NCBI RefSeq assembly: GCF_047663525.1
Contig: NC_092594.1
Span: 35,015,001-35,079,000, forward strand
DNA from: Anas platyrhynchos
Taxonomy: Eukaryota > Chordata > Aves > Anseriformes > Anatidae
Reading direction: 5' to 3'
DNA: 64,000 nt
Under the pieces are notes generated by a model that was not told the origin of the DNA, ran no database searches, and worked only from the letters and a program-made list of their open reading frames with translations. Shown here one piece after another: positions 54,617 through 64,000 of this stretch. The stretch's first letter is position 1; every line of letters begins with the position of its first letter. Made by a program: the position numbers and the translations under genes.

Positions 54617-57600
54617 GTACGCTGGGGAGATAGGTCTGTGGCCACTGGGGCAGGGGCAGAAGTCGGGTTACACTGGGGTGTGAAAAGGGTGCTCCAGTCC
54701 ATCCTCAGGCACAGCTCAAGCCCAAAGGTGGGACCAATATGTCTTCAGGGCCAAGTCCCCAGCAGTACTGGCTCCTCTTGAAAGGAACTGGAGTTACATT
54801 GTCTGGACAGAAATGCACATTGCTGGGCGAGTGGGTGACTGGGGAGCTCCGGTCCCTTTAGCAAGCCCAGGCCAAGAGTGAGGAACCTGTGAGAAAACAC
54901 TAAAATCAGGTCCGATTCTCCCCCAAGCACACCCGGGGAATGTCTTGTGGCTCTGGGCCTTCCTGCATGTGTCCCATGTGCCACCAGTCTGGACCAAACA
55001 CATGGCAGAGCCCCAGCTGGGCCCCATGGTCCCTACACTGGTCCAGAGAGGGCAACATCGGTGATGATTAAAGCCAAATCTGGCCATAAAAAGTACTCAA
55101 AGAGGTCAGGAAACTACCAATTGTAAATCACTTTAACCAGTGATAACCAGACACAAAGGCTGGGGCCGTGCAGGACCTTTGGGCTGCAGTGTTTTAGGGC
55201 ATTTGGGATGCTTAACTCATCGCCCATTGCCTTGTACAAGGCTGAGGGGGAAGCAGAGCACTCATCAATGTGGGGAGCACAGCATCGTGCCTCTGGTAGC
55301 CCCCCTTGTGACTGATCTCACCTCAGTTTCCAGAGTAGGTGTGGAAATTGTAACTAAATATATGGGTGTAATTCAACTTTTCAGATGAGAAGACCCACAA
55401 TGCCGTCGTGGAAGATATTATTCCCCGGATTAAAGGTGGAGATACTGCTGGCAGTGGAGGGCTCTTAAACAGTTGGGACGGCAACATGTATCGTCGCTGG
55501 GGAAGGTCATTAAAATACAATCCTGCTATTATTGATTTTGAGGTAAGGCTTTCTGCAGTTGAAGAAACTCTGCCGCTATAACGAATGAAAGTGTAGTCGA
55601 GCAGATCATTTCGTATTTTTATTGTGATCCCATCACAGAACAAGATTAAATGTAATGGGCCACTGATCTAGTAACCTCTTATTCATTTCACAATGGGGAG
55701 TACATCTCCCACCGACAGCATCAGCAGGGAGACAGACAAGGAGCTTAATGCTGGATTAGTGCCGAGTTAAGTTTTTGATGTGTCCCCAAGCAGCTTGCCA
55801 ATGAACGGCTCTCCATAGTTGCAGCCATCCCCATTATTCTCTGTAATGCTCCTGCCTTCCTGTATAAGCAGGGGGCTCGTGGGGGAGGCAGCCACCCCCC
55901 CGTTGAAGGCTTTGCACAGATGCTCCCCCTCCACTGCACCTGCTTCAGAGACACAGTGGCTCTGCCTGACCTCTGCACACCACGGTGGGTCTCGCTCTGG
56001 GTGCCTCCAGGAGTTTATGGAGGAGGGGACACCACTTTCTTAGGTGGGTCCCGTCTCTCCATGCTCCGCTAAGAGGGTCTGTGGTGATCAAAATCAGCAA
56101 AGTTCTCTTCCTGCCTCCTATTTTATTGGATGTCCCATAAAATGGGAAGGTCACTGAGGCATCCCACGGGGCTTTGTGGTGTGAGGGAAGGCCCTCAGTC
56201 ATGGCACAGATGCACTGCCATAAATGTCCTTCTCATCACCAGCTGTAGGCACACAGCTGAAAAGCCAGACAGTGGAAGAAAGGTGATGGGCAGGTGGAAT
56301 TGGGAATGATCTGCGTTGTTGTCAGGAGAGATGGGAATCTTTCTGGGCAGCGCCCTGGTGGCAGAAAGGCCAGCTAAAGTACAAGCGCTCTCAGTTACAG
56401 CTGAACGCATGCTGTGGGTTATTCACCTTTCTTCACAAGTTCCCATCAATTCTGGGCAAAGCTTATTGCAGTTTTCCAGTAAACCACATGCTGACCTCTC
56501 TGTTGGCTGCTTTTGGAGCTCAGCAACCTCTGTGCAACCAGCAGCAGTTCAGGCTGCGATAAACGCCCACGTCCACTTCAGCCGCTCTTATCTGCAGCTC
56601 ACGCTCGTTTGATAAACAGGTCTGTGCAAATATGTCTAAGAGCCCTTCCCAAAGCCTGGCTGGCCCTCCCCACAAATCACTCCCCATGTGCTTGTGCAAT
56701 GAGGTGATGCCCAGGACTGCCCTGGGACCACTGTCTACCAATTCCCAGCCAGACACACCTTGGATTTATAAATATGTCCTTGCATCAGCCTGGAGCTCGC
56801 AGCTTTATCGTTCATTTTTTTTACTGGTAAAACTGGAAGGGCTGAGATTTTTCAACCTAAACACAGCTGAATGCTTAAAACACCCCAAAGAGCCACATTT
56901 TGAAAGGCAGAACGGCGCCACCAGCGTTGGGGCCTGCTGCCCTTCGGCTAATCCAATCGATTCAAAATAATAGGTTGAAAGCAGAAGCCAGGTTACAATT
57001 ACAGTTGTCCACACTGGGCTATTTTTGTTGAATGGTATATAAGAATTGCAATTTGCCACTGGAAATATTACAAGCTGGCCATATTTTTAAAGCTGTAGAT
57101 GGCTCAGTATTACTTCACTGCAACAAAGGGTAAAATGTAGGCAGGTAAAAGTCTCCATGCTGTGCCTTTACTGGATCGTTCATGATCTGGTCACCGTTAG
57201 TGGCAGGTCGGTGTTAAGTTTTGATGATACCCACTGTCCAAATCTCTTACCTACATGTTTTGTTTCAAAAAGGGAAAAAGCATGAGAAAATCTCTGACAT
57301 TATGGTAGCACTAAGAAACTAATCAAAAAATGGGCTTTCTGGGGTATTTGAATTTATCATTTGGGTCCACACTGAACTTCCAGATCAAGCCAATCCTGCA
57401 AAAACCCCTAAGATAGGAAGAGGTTTGGTTTCACACTGGGGTCTATCAGTGGTAATGTATTTTCACGGTGTACATGGAGCTGTCAAGGAAGACAAACACG
57501 CTTTTTCTCAGCCCTGAGCTCATCCAGCGACCTCCCTGCTCCCTGACTGCATCCTGGCAACACCTGGGCCTATAACTAGATGAAAACCCCAAACTCCACT

Positions 57601-57623
57601 TTTTTTTTCTCTGTCCTGCACAG
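54617..57623 (+). other. C8A introns 8-9
   Basis: 0.77 and 2.1 kb. Nothing recognised. Confidence 0.75.
55385..55542 (+). CDS. C8A: C8A exon 9: MACPF domain C-terminal part
   Basis: 158 nt, residues 423-475: VVEDIIPRIKGGDTAGSGG and WGRSLKYNPAIIDFE, closely matching the family. Acceptor aacttttcag, donor GAG|gtaagg, phases 1 to 0. Confidence 0.95.
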
Positions 57624-57846
57624 CTGCAACCCATCCACGAAATTCTCCGCAGGAGCGACCTCACCAACATGGAAACCAAGCGGCAGCACCTGAAGCGGGC
57701 TCTGGATGAGTACTTGCAGGAGTTCAACGCCTGCCGCTGCGGACCGTGCCAGAACGACGGCGAGCCCATCCTGGTGGGCGACACGTGTATCTGCCAGTGC
57801 CAGCTGGGGTACGAGGGCCATGCCTGTGAGCAGAGCAAGCGCCCAG
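57624..57846 (+). CDS. C8A: C8A exon 10: end of MACPF and EGF-like module
   Basis: 223 nt, residues 476-549: [13 protein letters not shown], then the cysteine cluster [15 protein letters not shown] and [14 protein letters not shown], an EGF-like module. GC-rich. Acceptor gtcctgcacag, donor CCAG|gtaagg, phases 0 to 1. The 210-residue open frame antisense to it (57446-58078) is a shadow of this exon. Confidence 0.95.
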
Positions 57847-59438
57847 GTAAGGTTCTGGTGTGAATGAGACTGTCACCCGGTCCCCGATGACTGACATGGC
57901 ACGTCCTGGGCACAGCGATTCTCTGGAGCACTTGGGGCATCCCGATGTGGATGCCTGCTGCAAGGGCAGGAGTGCAAACCCTGACAGGCAGGGAAAGAAG
58001 GGAGGCTGAAAGGGTCAGGCTACGTGGCTGGGAAGTGATGCTCCAGTGAAGTGCCACCAAAACTGAAGTTTTGGCCAAATTGCCAGGCTTCCCCTCAGAC
58101 AGAGAAACATTTTAATTATATGCAACTAATCTGGGGAGAGGGGAAAAAAAAAAAAAAAAGTGACATCCCCAAGTAACAGGCTTTTATTTATGCTTTATTA
58201 CTTTATGTTCTGTTCTAAAAAATGAAATGGGTGGCAATAAAAAGCTAACCTCAGAACATGCTCTTTTGTTTCAAAAAAGTGCCAGGGTTATTTCTAGACA
58301 TTTGTGTCCTGATTCGTGATGATGAAGATTTCCCAACCTCAGCACTTGTAGCTGGCAGGAAAATAAATAAATAAATAAAAAATAAAAATTCATCCTCAGA
58401 CCAGTTCTACCAAGCAGAGCTCCAGGCCTTCAACTATGTGCTCTTACTTAGGGTCTCACCATTGGAAAATCAAACCTGTGATGAGATAAGGAGTAAGAGA
58501 AGAGCTGGGTAGATGGTATATGAAACTGAACTCAAAAGCACTGATTCAGTGACTCAAAAGTGGGTTTCTTAAAAAAAAACAAATTCAAAAAAAAAAAAAA
58601 TCTGAAGTTCTTTGAGTTGTCTCCAAATCCAAGGAATCTGCCTGAGATGAGGTACATGGAAAGCTTAGGACCCAAGTGAGCTGCTCTGACCATTGTTGCT
58701 TTTAGCAGTGCTGGGGGGAGCTTCCAGCTTACAGGAAAGGAAGCAGATTTTTAGCTTCAAGACTCATGTAAGACCAAGAGCAGTTTTGTAAAGACCAACG
58801 TTTCAGCAGACAGAAACCCCAGCGTTTCATCCAGCCCTAAGTAAGAGCACACAGATCCATTTTTACTGTCTGGATTAATAAAGTGCCCAAGCCAGGAATG
58901 AAGGCCAGTTGAGTAAATAAAAAACGACAGTAAATGACAGCCATCAAGCACTCCCATCATTCAGGAGTGCCACCATGATCTATAGTATCGAACGCTCCTG
59001 ACAACTCAGTCTGTCCTGTAATGAAAAAGCCTCAAAATGACCTGTCTCCAAAGGGACAGGCAGACTTTTCAGAACAGCTCCATGACAGTGACGTTAGGAG
59101 ACATTTGTCCCTCTGCCTTGCTTGGAGGTGGGAAAGTTAGTGCAGAGAGAGCCACCAGCAGCCCTTTGGGAAAGGGAAGTCAAATGGCAGCTCTTCAGAG
59201 GAGAAAAAGAAAGAGTTTGCAGTATGTTTTGTTTTGTTTTATTTTATTTTATTTTATTTTATTTTATTTTATTTTATTTTATTTTATTTTATTTTATTTT
59301 ATTTTATTATTTTAACTTAATTTTACTTAATTTTACTTAATTTTACTTAATTTTATTTTATATTTTGTTTTTATACATATATTTTTTAAATTTTACTTTA
59401 TAGTTTGGTTCAGCCTCTTATTCAATATGCTTTTTCAG
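57847..59438 (+). other. C8A intron 10
   Basis: 1.6 kb. It has a 16-A run at 58144-58159, an (AAAT)n tract at about 58361-58388 and the pentanucleotide array at 59227-59360. Confidence 0.8.
59227..59360. repeat. (ATTTT)n pentanucleotide array with a derived TTTTACTTAA sub-repeat
   Basis: About 17 near-perfect ATTTT/TTTTA units to about 59310, followed by four copies of a 10-bp unit TTTTACTTAA to about 59350. Confidence 0.9.
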
Positions 59439-59590
59439 GCACTGGGATGAGCGGGCGCTGGAGCTGCTGGTCGCCCTGGGCTCCCTGCCAGGGGGGCTCG
59501 AGGAGGCGCAGCCGGCAGTGCAACAACCCTGCCCCGCAGCACGGCGGGGCACCCTGCGTGGGGACGAGCGTGCAGAGCAAAGCGTGCTAA
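59439..59590 (+). CDS. C8A: C8A exon 11: C-terminal TSP1 repeat and stop
   Basis: 152 nt, residues 550-599 and TAA at 59588-59590. It encodes GRWSCWSPWAPC (a WxxWxxW C-mannosylation motif) and RRRSRQCNNPAPQHGG, ending in Cys as in other vertebrate C8A. Acceptor gctttttcag, phase 1. A long (ATTTT)n array lies about 80-210 bp upstream of the exon. Confidence 0.95.
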
Positions 59591-59670
59591 AATCAGCACT
59601 GCTCCCCAACGGTACGTGCTCAAGGTGTTTTGGTGTCTGTGCTGGGCAATAAATACAGCGGGCATAACTC
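59591..59670 (+). other. C8A: C8A 3' UTR
   Basis: A very short UTR if the signal at 59648 is used. The cleavage position is approximate. Confidence 0.6.
59648..59653 (+). terminator. C8A: C8A polyadenylation signal
   Basis: AATAAA 58 nt after the stop codon, in ctgggcaataaatacagc. Confidence 0.65.
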
Positions 59671-62600
59671 TGCAACTGAATTACGCTGGGGACAAATCAT
59701 TGCATTTAGGCACGTAGGGGAATGAGCTGGATTTGCTGTACGAAACCCAGCTGCTGTCCAGACAAATTGCTCGGGCTGATTGCGTGCATGCCTGGCTGCA
59801 TGCTGCTCTACCAGTGCTCTGGTTGGACAAGTCCACTGGTGTCCCCACTGGGTCCTTTGGTGTCCCCACTGGGTCGGCTGGTATCTCCAGCAGGTCCACT
59901 GGTGTCTCCACCAGGTCTGCTCCCCATTGTATCAACTGGTGTCCCCATTGTGTCAACTGGAGTCCCCACCGTGTCAACTGGTGTCCCCACCATGTCACAG
60001 CCATGCTGCCAGAACACAGGAGGTGGTGGAGAACCAGCACAGGAGGCTTTGCTGCTGCGTGACCACGGGGCTCTTGCTGCTCATGAAATACATTTACTAA
60101 AACTGTTTACTTAAGTAAGCTTCAGTCACAGAAATTTGTATGTTTGCCTTTGGAAAACAAATTAAAAGCCCACGATCCTTGCATTTTTATGCAGTTGGTA
60201 TTGACATATGTACCATGAAACTTTTATAAGTTGGCACTGTCAGATTTTTAAGTCTAGCATATTGGACAGGGCTGCGTTTTCAGCAAAGCCATATGCTGAT
60301 CTGTACGGGAGGAAGCTTCAGCCCAAAGACACCGAAGAGCCATTGCAAAACGCGAACTTGAACTAATGAGAAATACTACATAAATAAATAAAATAATAAA
60401 TGTAGAGGCTTAAGTGAAACTGTTCCACAGAGGGTGTTCATGCACATGTGAAGGCTGCTCTTCTCTCAGATCAGTGATGGACTGAGTATGGGCACAAGGG
60501 CATTTTATCTCCCAGGCACCCAGAGCCAGAGAAGATGCTCAAGGGCTGCTTGATTTATGTTTTTTTAATTTTGAATGTAAGGTGTAAATCTCAGCACAAG
60601 AATACACATGCTATTGAACTGCATCCAGAAACTGCGGCCAGAGCCTGCAGCTCAGTGCTCTTAATGAACTGCTGCAAAAACACGGGGTGGGCAGAAGGCG
60701 AGCAGCACTTCATTTCACTGTGCTTTTCACTGCAAGGAAGGAAAGGGAAAAAAAGAAAAAAAAAAAGCCCTGAGAAGGAATTAGGCATTAGGAAAAGCAA
60801 CACCAGCAACAAAACCTCAAAGCACAAAAGAGCACTTCTATATACATTTGAATGGAAAGAGGGAGTAGAAAGGAACCGTGGTTTAGTGAAAAAAAAATTG
60901 CTCAGCTACAGCTCTGATTCTTGGAAATGCTTGTTTTTCAACAGCGTGTCAGTAGTGATTTAGAGTCTGACACTTAGCTGATGTAAATCAGTGTAGCTCC
61001 TTCACCGCAGCTGATTTATGCTACCTGAAGATCTGGCCCCATATTTTCTTTTGTGTGCATGTTTGCCGAAAGACAATTTTTTCACTGCTTCTTCTCTTTT
61101 GCTCGAAAATGAAACTGCAGGCTGTTTTTGTATAAGAAAACAACAAACCATGTTGTCTTGAGCACCGAGATTTGATTTTTCAGTGAAAAATTACTATGAC
61201 ATATTTCTAAGACATGGGCAAATGGGTGATAAAACTGTGGCCTTTTTGCCAACTCTGCCTTTCCAGGTAAAGGCTGTGCTCATCCAGAGACAAATTTGCT
61301 CCCAAGGGCTTGAATCTGATGTCTTCTATGCTGGGAAAATGCAGAGGCATGAAGCACCCATTGAACTCGGTGCAATTTAGCCCAGAGGAATGTGAAATGT
61401 GGGATCAGAGCAGCCACGGTTTTATCAACACTCTTTGGCACGGGGCTGGCATGTTGTGTAGAAACATGAGACTGGGCTCCTATAACCACAGCTAGCTTGG
61501 CTCATGGGCTCAATTCTTACCTGCACATGGAGCAGGCAGGGCTGAGGACAAATCCTGAGAGCAAATGAGTGTCGACTGGGTTAGAGAGCAGTGTGTCCCT
61601 TCTGTGACCGGTGGAAGAAGTAATCAGAGGGGAAGATGGTGCCTGGGAGGCTGGGGAGGGAGGAGGAGGCCTGCGGGAAGGGGACCTGCAGCCTCAGCTT
61701 CGGAGACCTTTCTAGAAGGATAAATGCCAGGCTGGAGAGTCGCCGACACTACAATAGGAAACCCAGGAGATTAAAGGGACGATAGCAGAGGAACACCAGC
61801 AGCTCCGAGGTTTGCTCCCAGCTCACCCAGAGCCTGAGTGTCCTCCCAGCAGCAGCTCTGGAGCAGGGAAGCTGCAGTCAGAGGGAGGGAGAAGCTGCCT
61901 GTAAGGTCTGTTAAATAAATAATAAATAATAAATAAATAAAAAAGAAAAAAAAAAGAAGAGAGAGAGAGATTATGAGCAATTACACATTTACAATGCCAG
62001 TCAAAGAAGCTAATATATCTCCTGCTGAAGTGGCCAGCATGAGAGCTGTGCTAGATGAGATAAGCAGCAAAAATGTACATTTCTTACTTAAACTAAAAGC
62101 TTAGAGGGTACAATAAAACACTGCAGTTCCACCCTGGCTTTAATGAATGGATTTTCCCCTCTTGCACACTGACATACATTTGATATAGTTATTTATCCTA
62201 TATATTTCTTGCGGCATATTTCCCAGGAGACCTTGTTTATCTCTCTCATAAGTACATGATGGATGTATGGTGCTTTGGATAAATGGTATCACAATCAGAT
62301 ATTTTTATGGATATAGGCAAACTGGGTTATTAACAAAGGAAGGGCAGCGAGGAACCAGTACGCAACGGAAAATAGCAAATGATTGATGACAATACACCTG
62401 AGGTTGCAAGGTGCAGGCTCCAGATAACCAGCTAACAGGAGAGGAGATAAGGGCTGTTTCCTACCTCGGGGTCAATGTCACGCTGAGTGCCCAAACGCCT
62501 GCGTCCCTCCGAGCCTGCGATTTTACAGCAGCCAAGGATTGCCCACCAGGACCAGCTCTGAAATTGTCGCCTCCCTTTTCATCCAGCGCTAATGCAGAGG

Positions 62601-64000
62601 CACAGGAAGGAAGAAAACGTTCAGTCCTGCCCAAACCAAAAGAAACACCGGGTCCTGGAGGGTCTGGGGGAGGCTGGTGTTTGTTGTGGGGCTGCGTCGT
62701 GCCCAGCATGGTGGGACTCCGAGTCCTGCACTACTGATAGGTAAAACACAAATATCCATAATGGTAATAATTGCTGTCTGCATCTCTAGTGCTATTGCTT
62801 TACGCAAGTGGGACGGTGTTCAAATGGGGCATAAAAGGATCAGCAGGTGTAATTTGCCTTGAAAGCTGGCGGGTTTTTGGGTGCTTCCTGGGTTCTTCGG
62901 CAAGCACAGCAGAACCCTGAGCTGGCAATGTGGGGACTGCTCACACCTCCACAAGGACTCGCCAGGTTGCTTCCAACAACCTCTCTCGGTCTCTACATCC
63001 ATGACTTTCTCTGTAAAGCAGATTTCTGTTCTGTATGCCCCTGGGGACCTGGGTGGGGACGCCAGGAGCGCTGATACTGTCACCAAGCTCTCCAGCCCCA
63101 TCACTGCAAGGGCTGGCGGGTAGGCCGCGCAGGTAGGCCGCTGCAGCCAGTAACACCATACAGGGAGGAGCAGCTACATTCATCTGACAGGGAGGAATAG
63201 GAACATGGGAAGTGATTTAGAAACCCTGTGGCTACCACACAGGGTTACAAGACCCCAGCCACAGCCTAGAGCACGTCCCAGCCTCATGGGTAAATGTAAA
63301 GTGTCCACCTGAGAGGAAAAGGTGGGCAGCAAATGAACCCCGTCTGGAAAAGGACCCATTCCTGATGATTTTGGGGGCAGCAGGAGTCGAGCTGGTTTCA
63401 TTCTGGGAAAGTTGGCAGTTACAGCTGACCCAAAATACTGTTTCTGGACCTTCTTAAGCCATGCTGACCAGATCCATCACACATTGCAGCAGAAACACCT
63501 TCACAGCTTTTCCACATTTACGGAGCTCTTTTTTCCACACATCAATGGCATTAGCAGTGGCAATTGCACAGTTTGGTACCTCAGCTCTTTGCTAAGCCCA
63601 TGACAAGTGAAGCACCAGTTTTTTACACATAGCAGCAGTGTGGTGGCAACTGCAAATCAGTGGTGAGACACAGGTGACAAAACCACAATACCGGACTACT
63701 GCAGGTTTAAAGAAGCCCTCATTAAGATGACTTATTTGGACCAGGGTAGGAATGTAATAAGGGATGTAATAAAACCCATTGAGACAAGAGTCTTAGCCAG
63801 GGAACTGGGCGTACCCAGTGCAGAACATGCACACGTCGTGTCTGCAGCCTTCCCCTGCTTTCATACCTGGGTTGTTAATGCAAACTTGCACAGAAAGTGG
63901 AAGTGAGAAACACCAATAAAAGATAGCACCAAAATTTAATGTGTACCAAAATGAAACAATAAAAGCTTCAGCACAGTAATTTTTATTACCCTCCAGGTCA
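59671..64000. other. Intergenic region downstream of C8A
   Basis: About 4.3 kb without a supported exon on either strand. It holds the 21-bp minisatellite and an A-rich (AAAT)n tract at 61913-61955. In other vertebrates C8B follows on the opposite strand, so its 3' end would be expected just beyond this window. A minus-strand AATAAA at 63982-63987 is a possible but unproven sign of it. Confidence 0.6.
59832..59994. repeat. 21-bp minisatellite downstream of C8A
   Basis: Four 21-bp units (59832-59915), one partial 16-bp unit (59916-59931), then three 21-bp units (59932-59994). Consensus about tcaactggtgtccccaccrtg. Confidence 0.88.

Larger units (their letters stand above)
41274..59670 (+). 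other. C8A: C8A gene, complete coding region (complement C8 alpha chain)
   Basis: C8 alpha is a secreted subunit of complement component C8. In the membrane attack complex it is the first component to insert into the target membrane. Eleven exons with GT-AG borders and matching phases give 599 codons plus stop (the human precursor is 584, from memory). Domain order: signal peptide and propeptide (1-45); thrombospondin type 1 repeat (about 50-100); LDL-receptor class A (about 103-147); MACPF domain (about 165-500) with the family signature YGTHF at 351-355 and GG at 362-363; EGF-like cysteine cluster (about 512-545); second thrombospondin repeat (about 555-599) ending on Cys. Expression is expected in liver by analogy. 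Identity as alpha rather than beta rests on the [18 protein letters not shown] segment, plus strand and synteny. Confidence 0.95.

Noticed and set aside
57446..58078. 210-codon minus-strand frame
   Set aside because: Antisense shadow of GC-rich C8A exon 10.
59832..59994. Regular repeat resembling a CRISPR array
   Set aside because: Direct tandem copies without unique spacers in an animal genome. This is a minisatellite.
60535..60963. 142-codon plus-strand frame rich in Lys
   Set aside because: Composition-driven by an A-rich tract. No homology recognised.

Overview
This is a vertebrate nuclear genome window, most likely from a bird. It contains no bacterial-type operons, CRISPR arrays or phage. 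All coding sequence is in small exons with GT-AG borders. The gene order PRKAA2 (+), FYB2 (-), C8A (+) matches the order I know from human chromosome 1p32, but introns are short and there is a CR1-type LINE 3' end, which points to a sauropsid and probably a bird. The species cannot be fixed from the sequence alone.

Layout: 1-7127 holds the last four coding exons of PRKAA2 (catalytic alpha-2 subunit of AMP-activated protein kinase), starting inside the kinase C-lobe and running to the stop codon. A long 3' UTR follows, with two plausible polyadenylation signals (8925 and 12073). On the minus strand, 14.3-35.4 kb holds a complete FYB2 (C1orf168, ARAP-like immune adaptor) of 20 coding exons. Many of these are 29-34 nt micro-exons that no ORF scan would show. 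Joined in phase they give an uninterrupted 699-residue reading frame. 41.3-59.6 kb on the plus strand holds a complete C8A (complement component C8 alpha chain) of 11 coding exons and 599 codons. Its signal-peptide exon is hidden in a short frame at 41274-41392. The ~4.3 kb after the C8A polyadenylation signal and the ~5.9 kb between FYB2 and C8A show only repeats and no gene I can support.

The genes do not form a pathway. PRKAA2 is a metabolic energy sensor, FYB2 a tyrosine-phosphorylated adaptor of T-cell-receptor type signalling, and C8A a secreted membrane-attack-complex protein. PRKAA2 and FYB2 converge, while FYB2 and C8A are divergent with a shared 5' intergenic region.

I found no previously undescribed biological system. 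The observations most worth following are the phase-complete FYB2 model with one phosphotyrosine-type motif per small exon, two adjacent NAGNAG acceptors in FYB2, the C8A leader exon with a furin-like propeptide, several perfect inverted repeats (one in the PRKAA2 3' UTR), two minisatellites that bracket C8A, and a pentanucleotide array abutting the last C8A exon.
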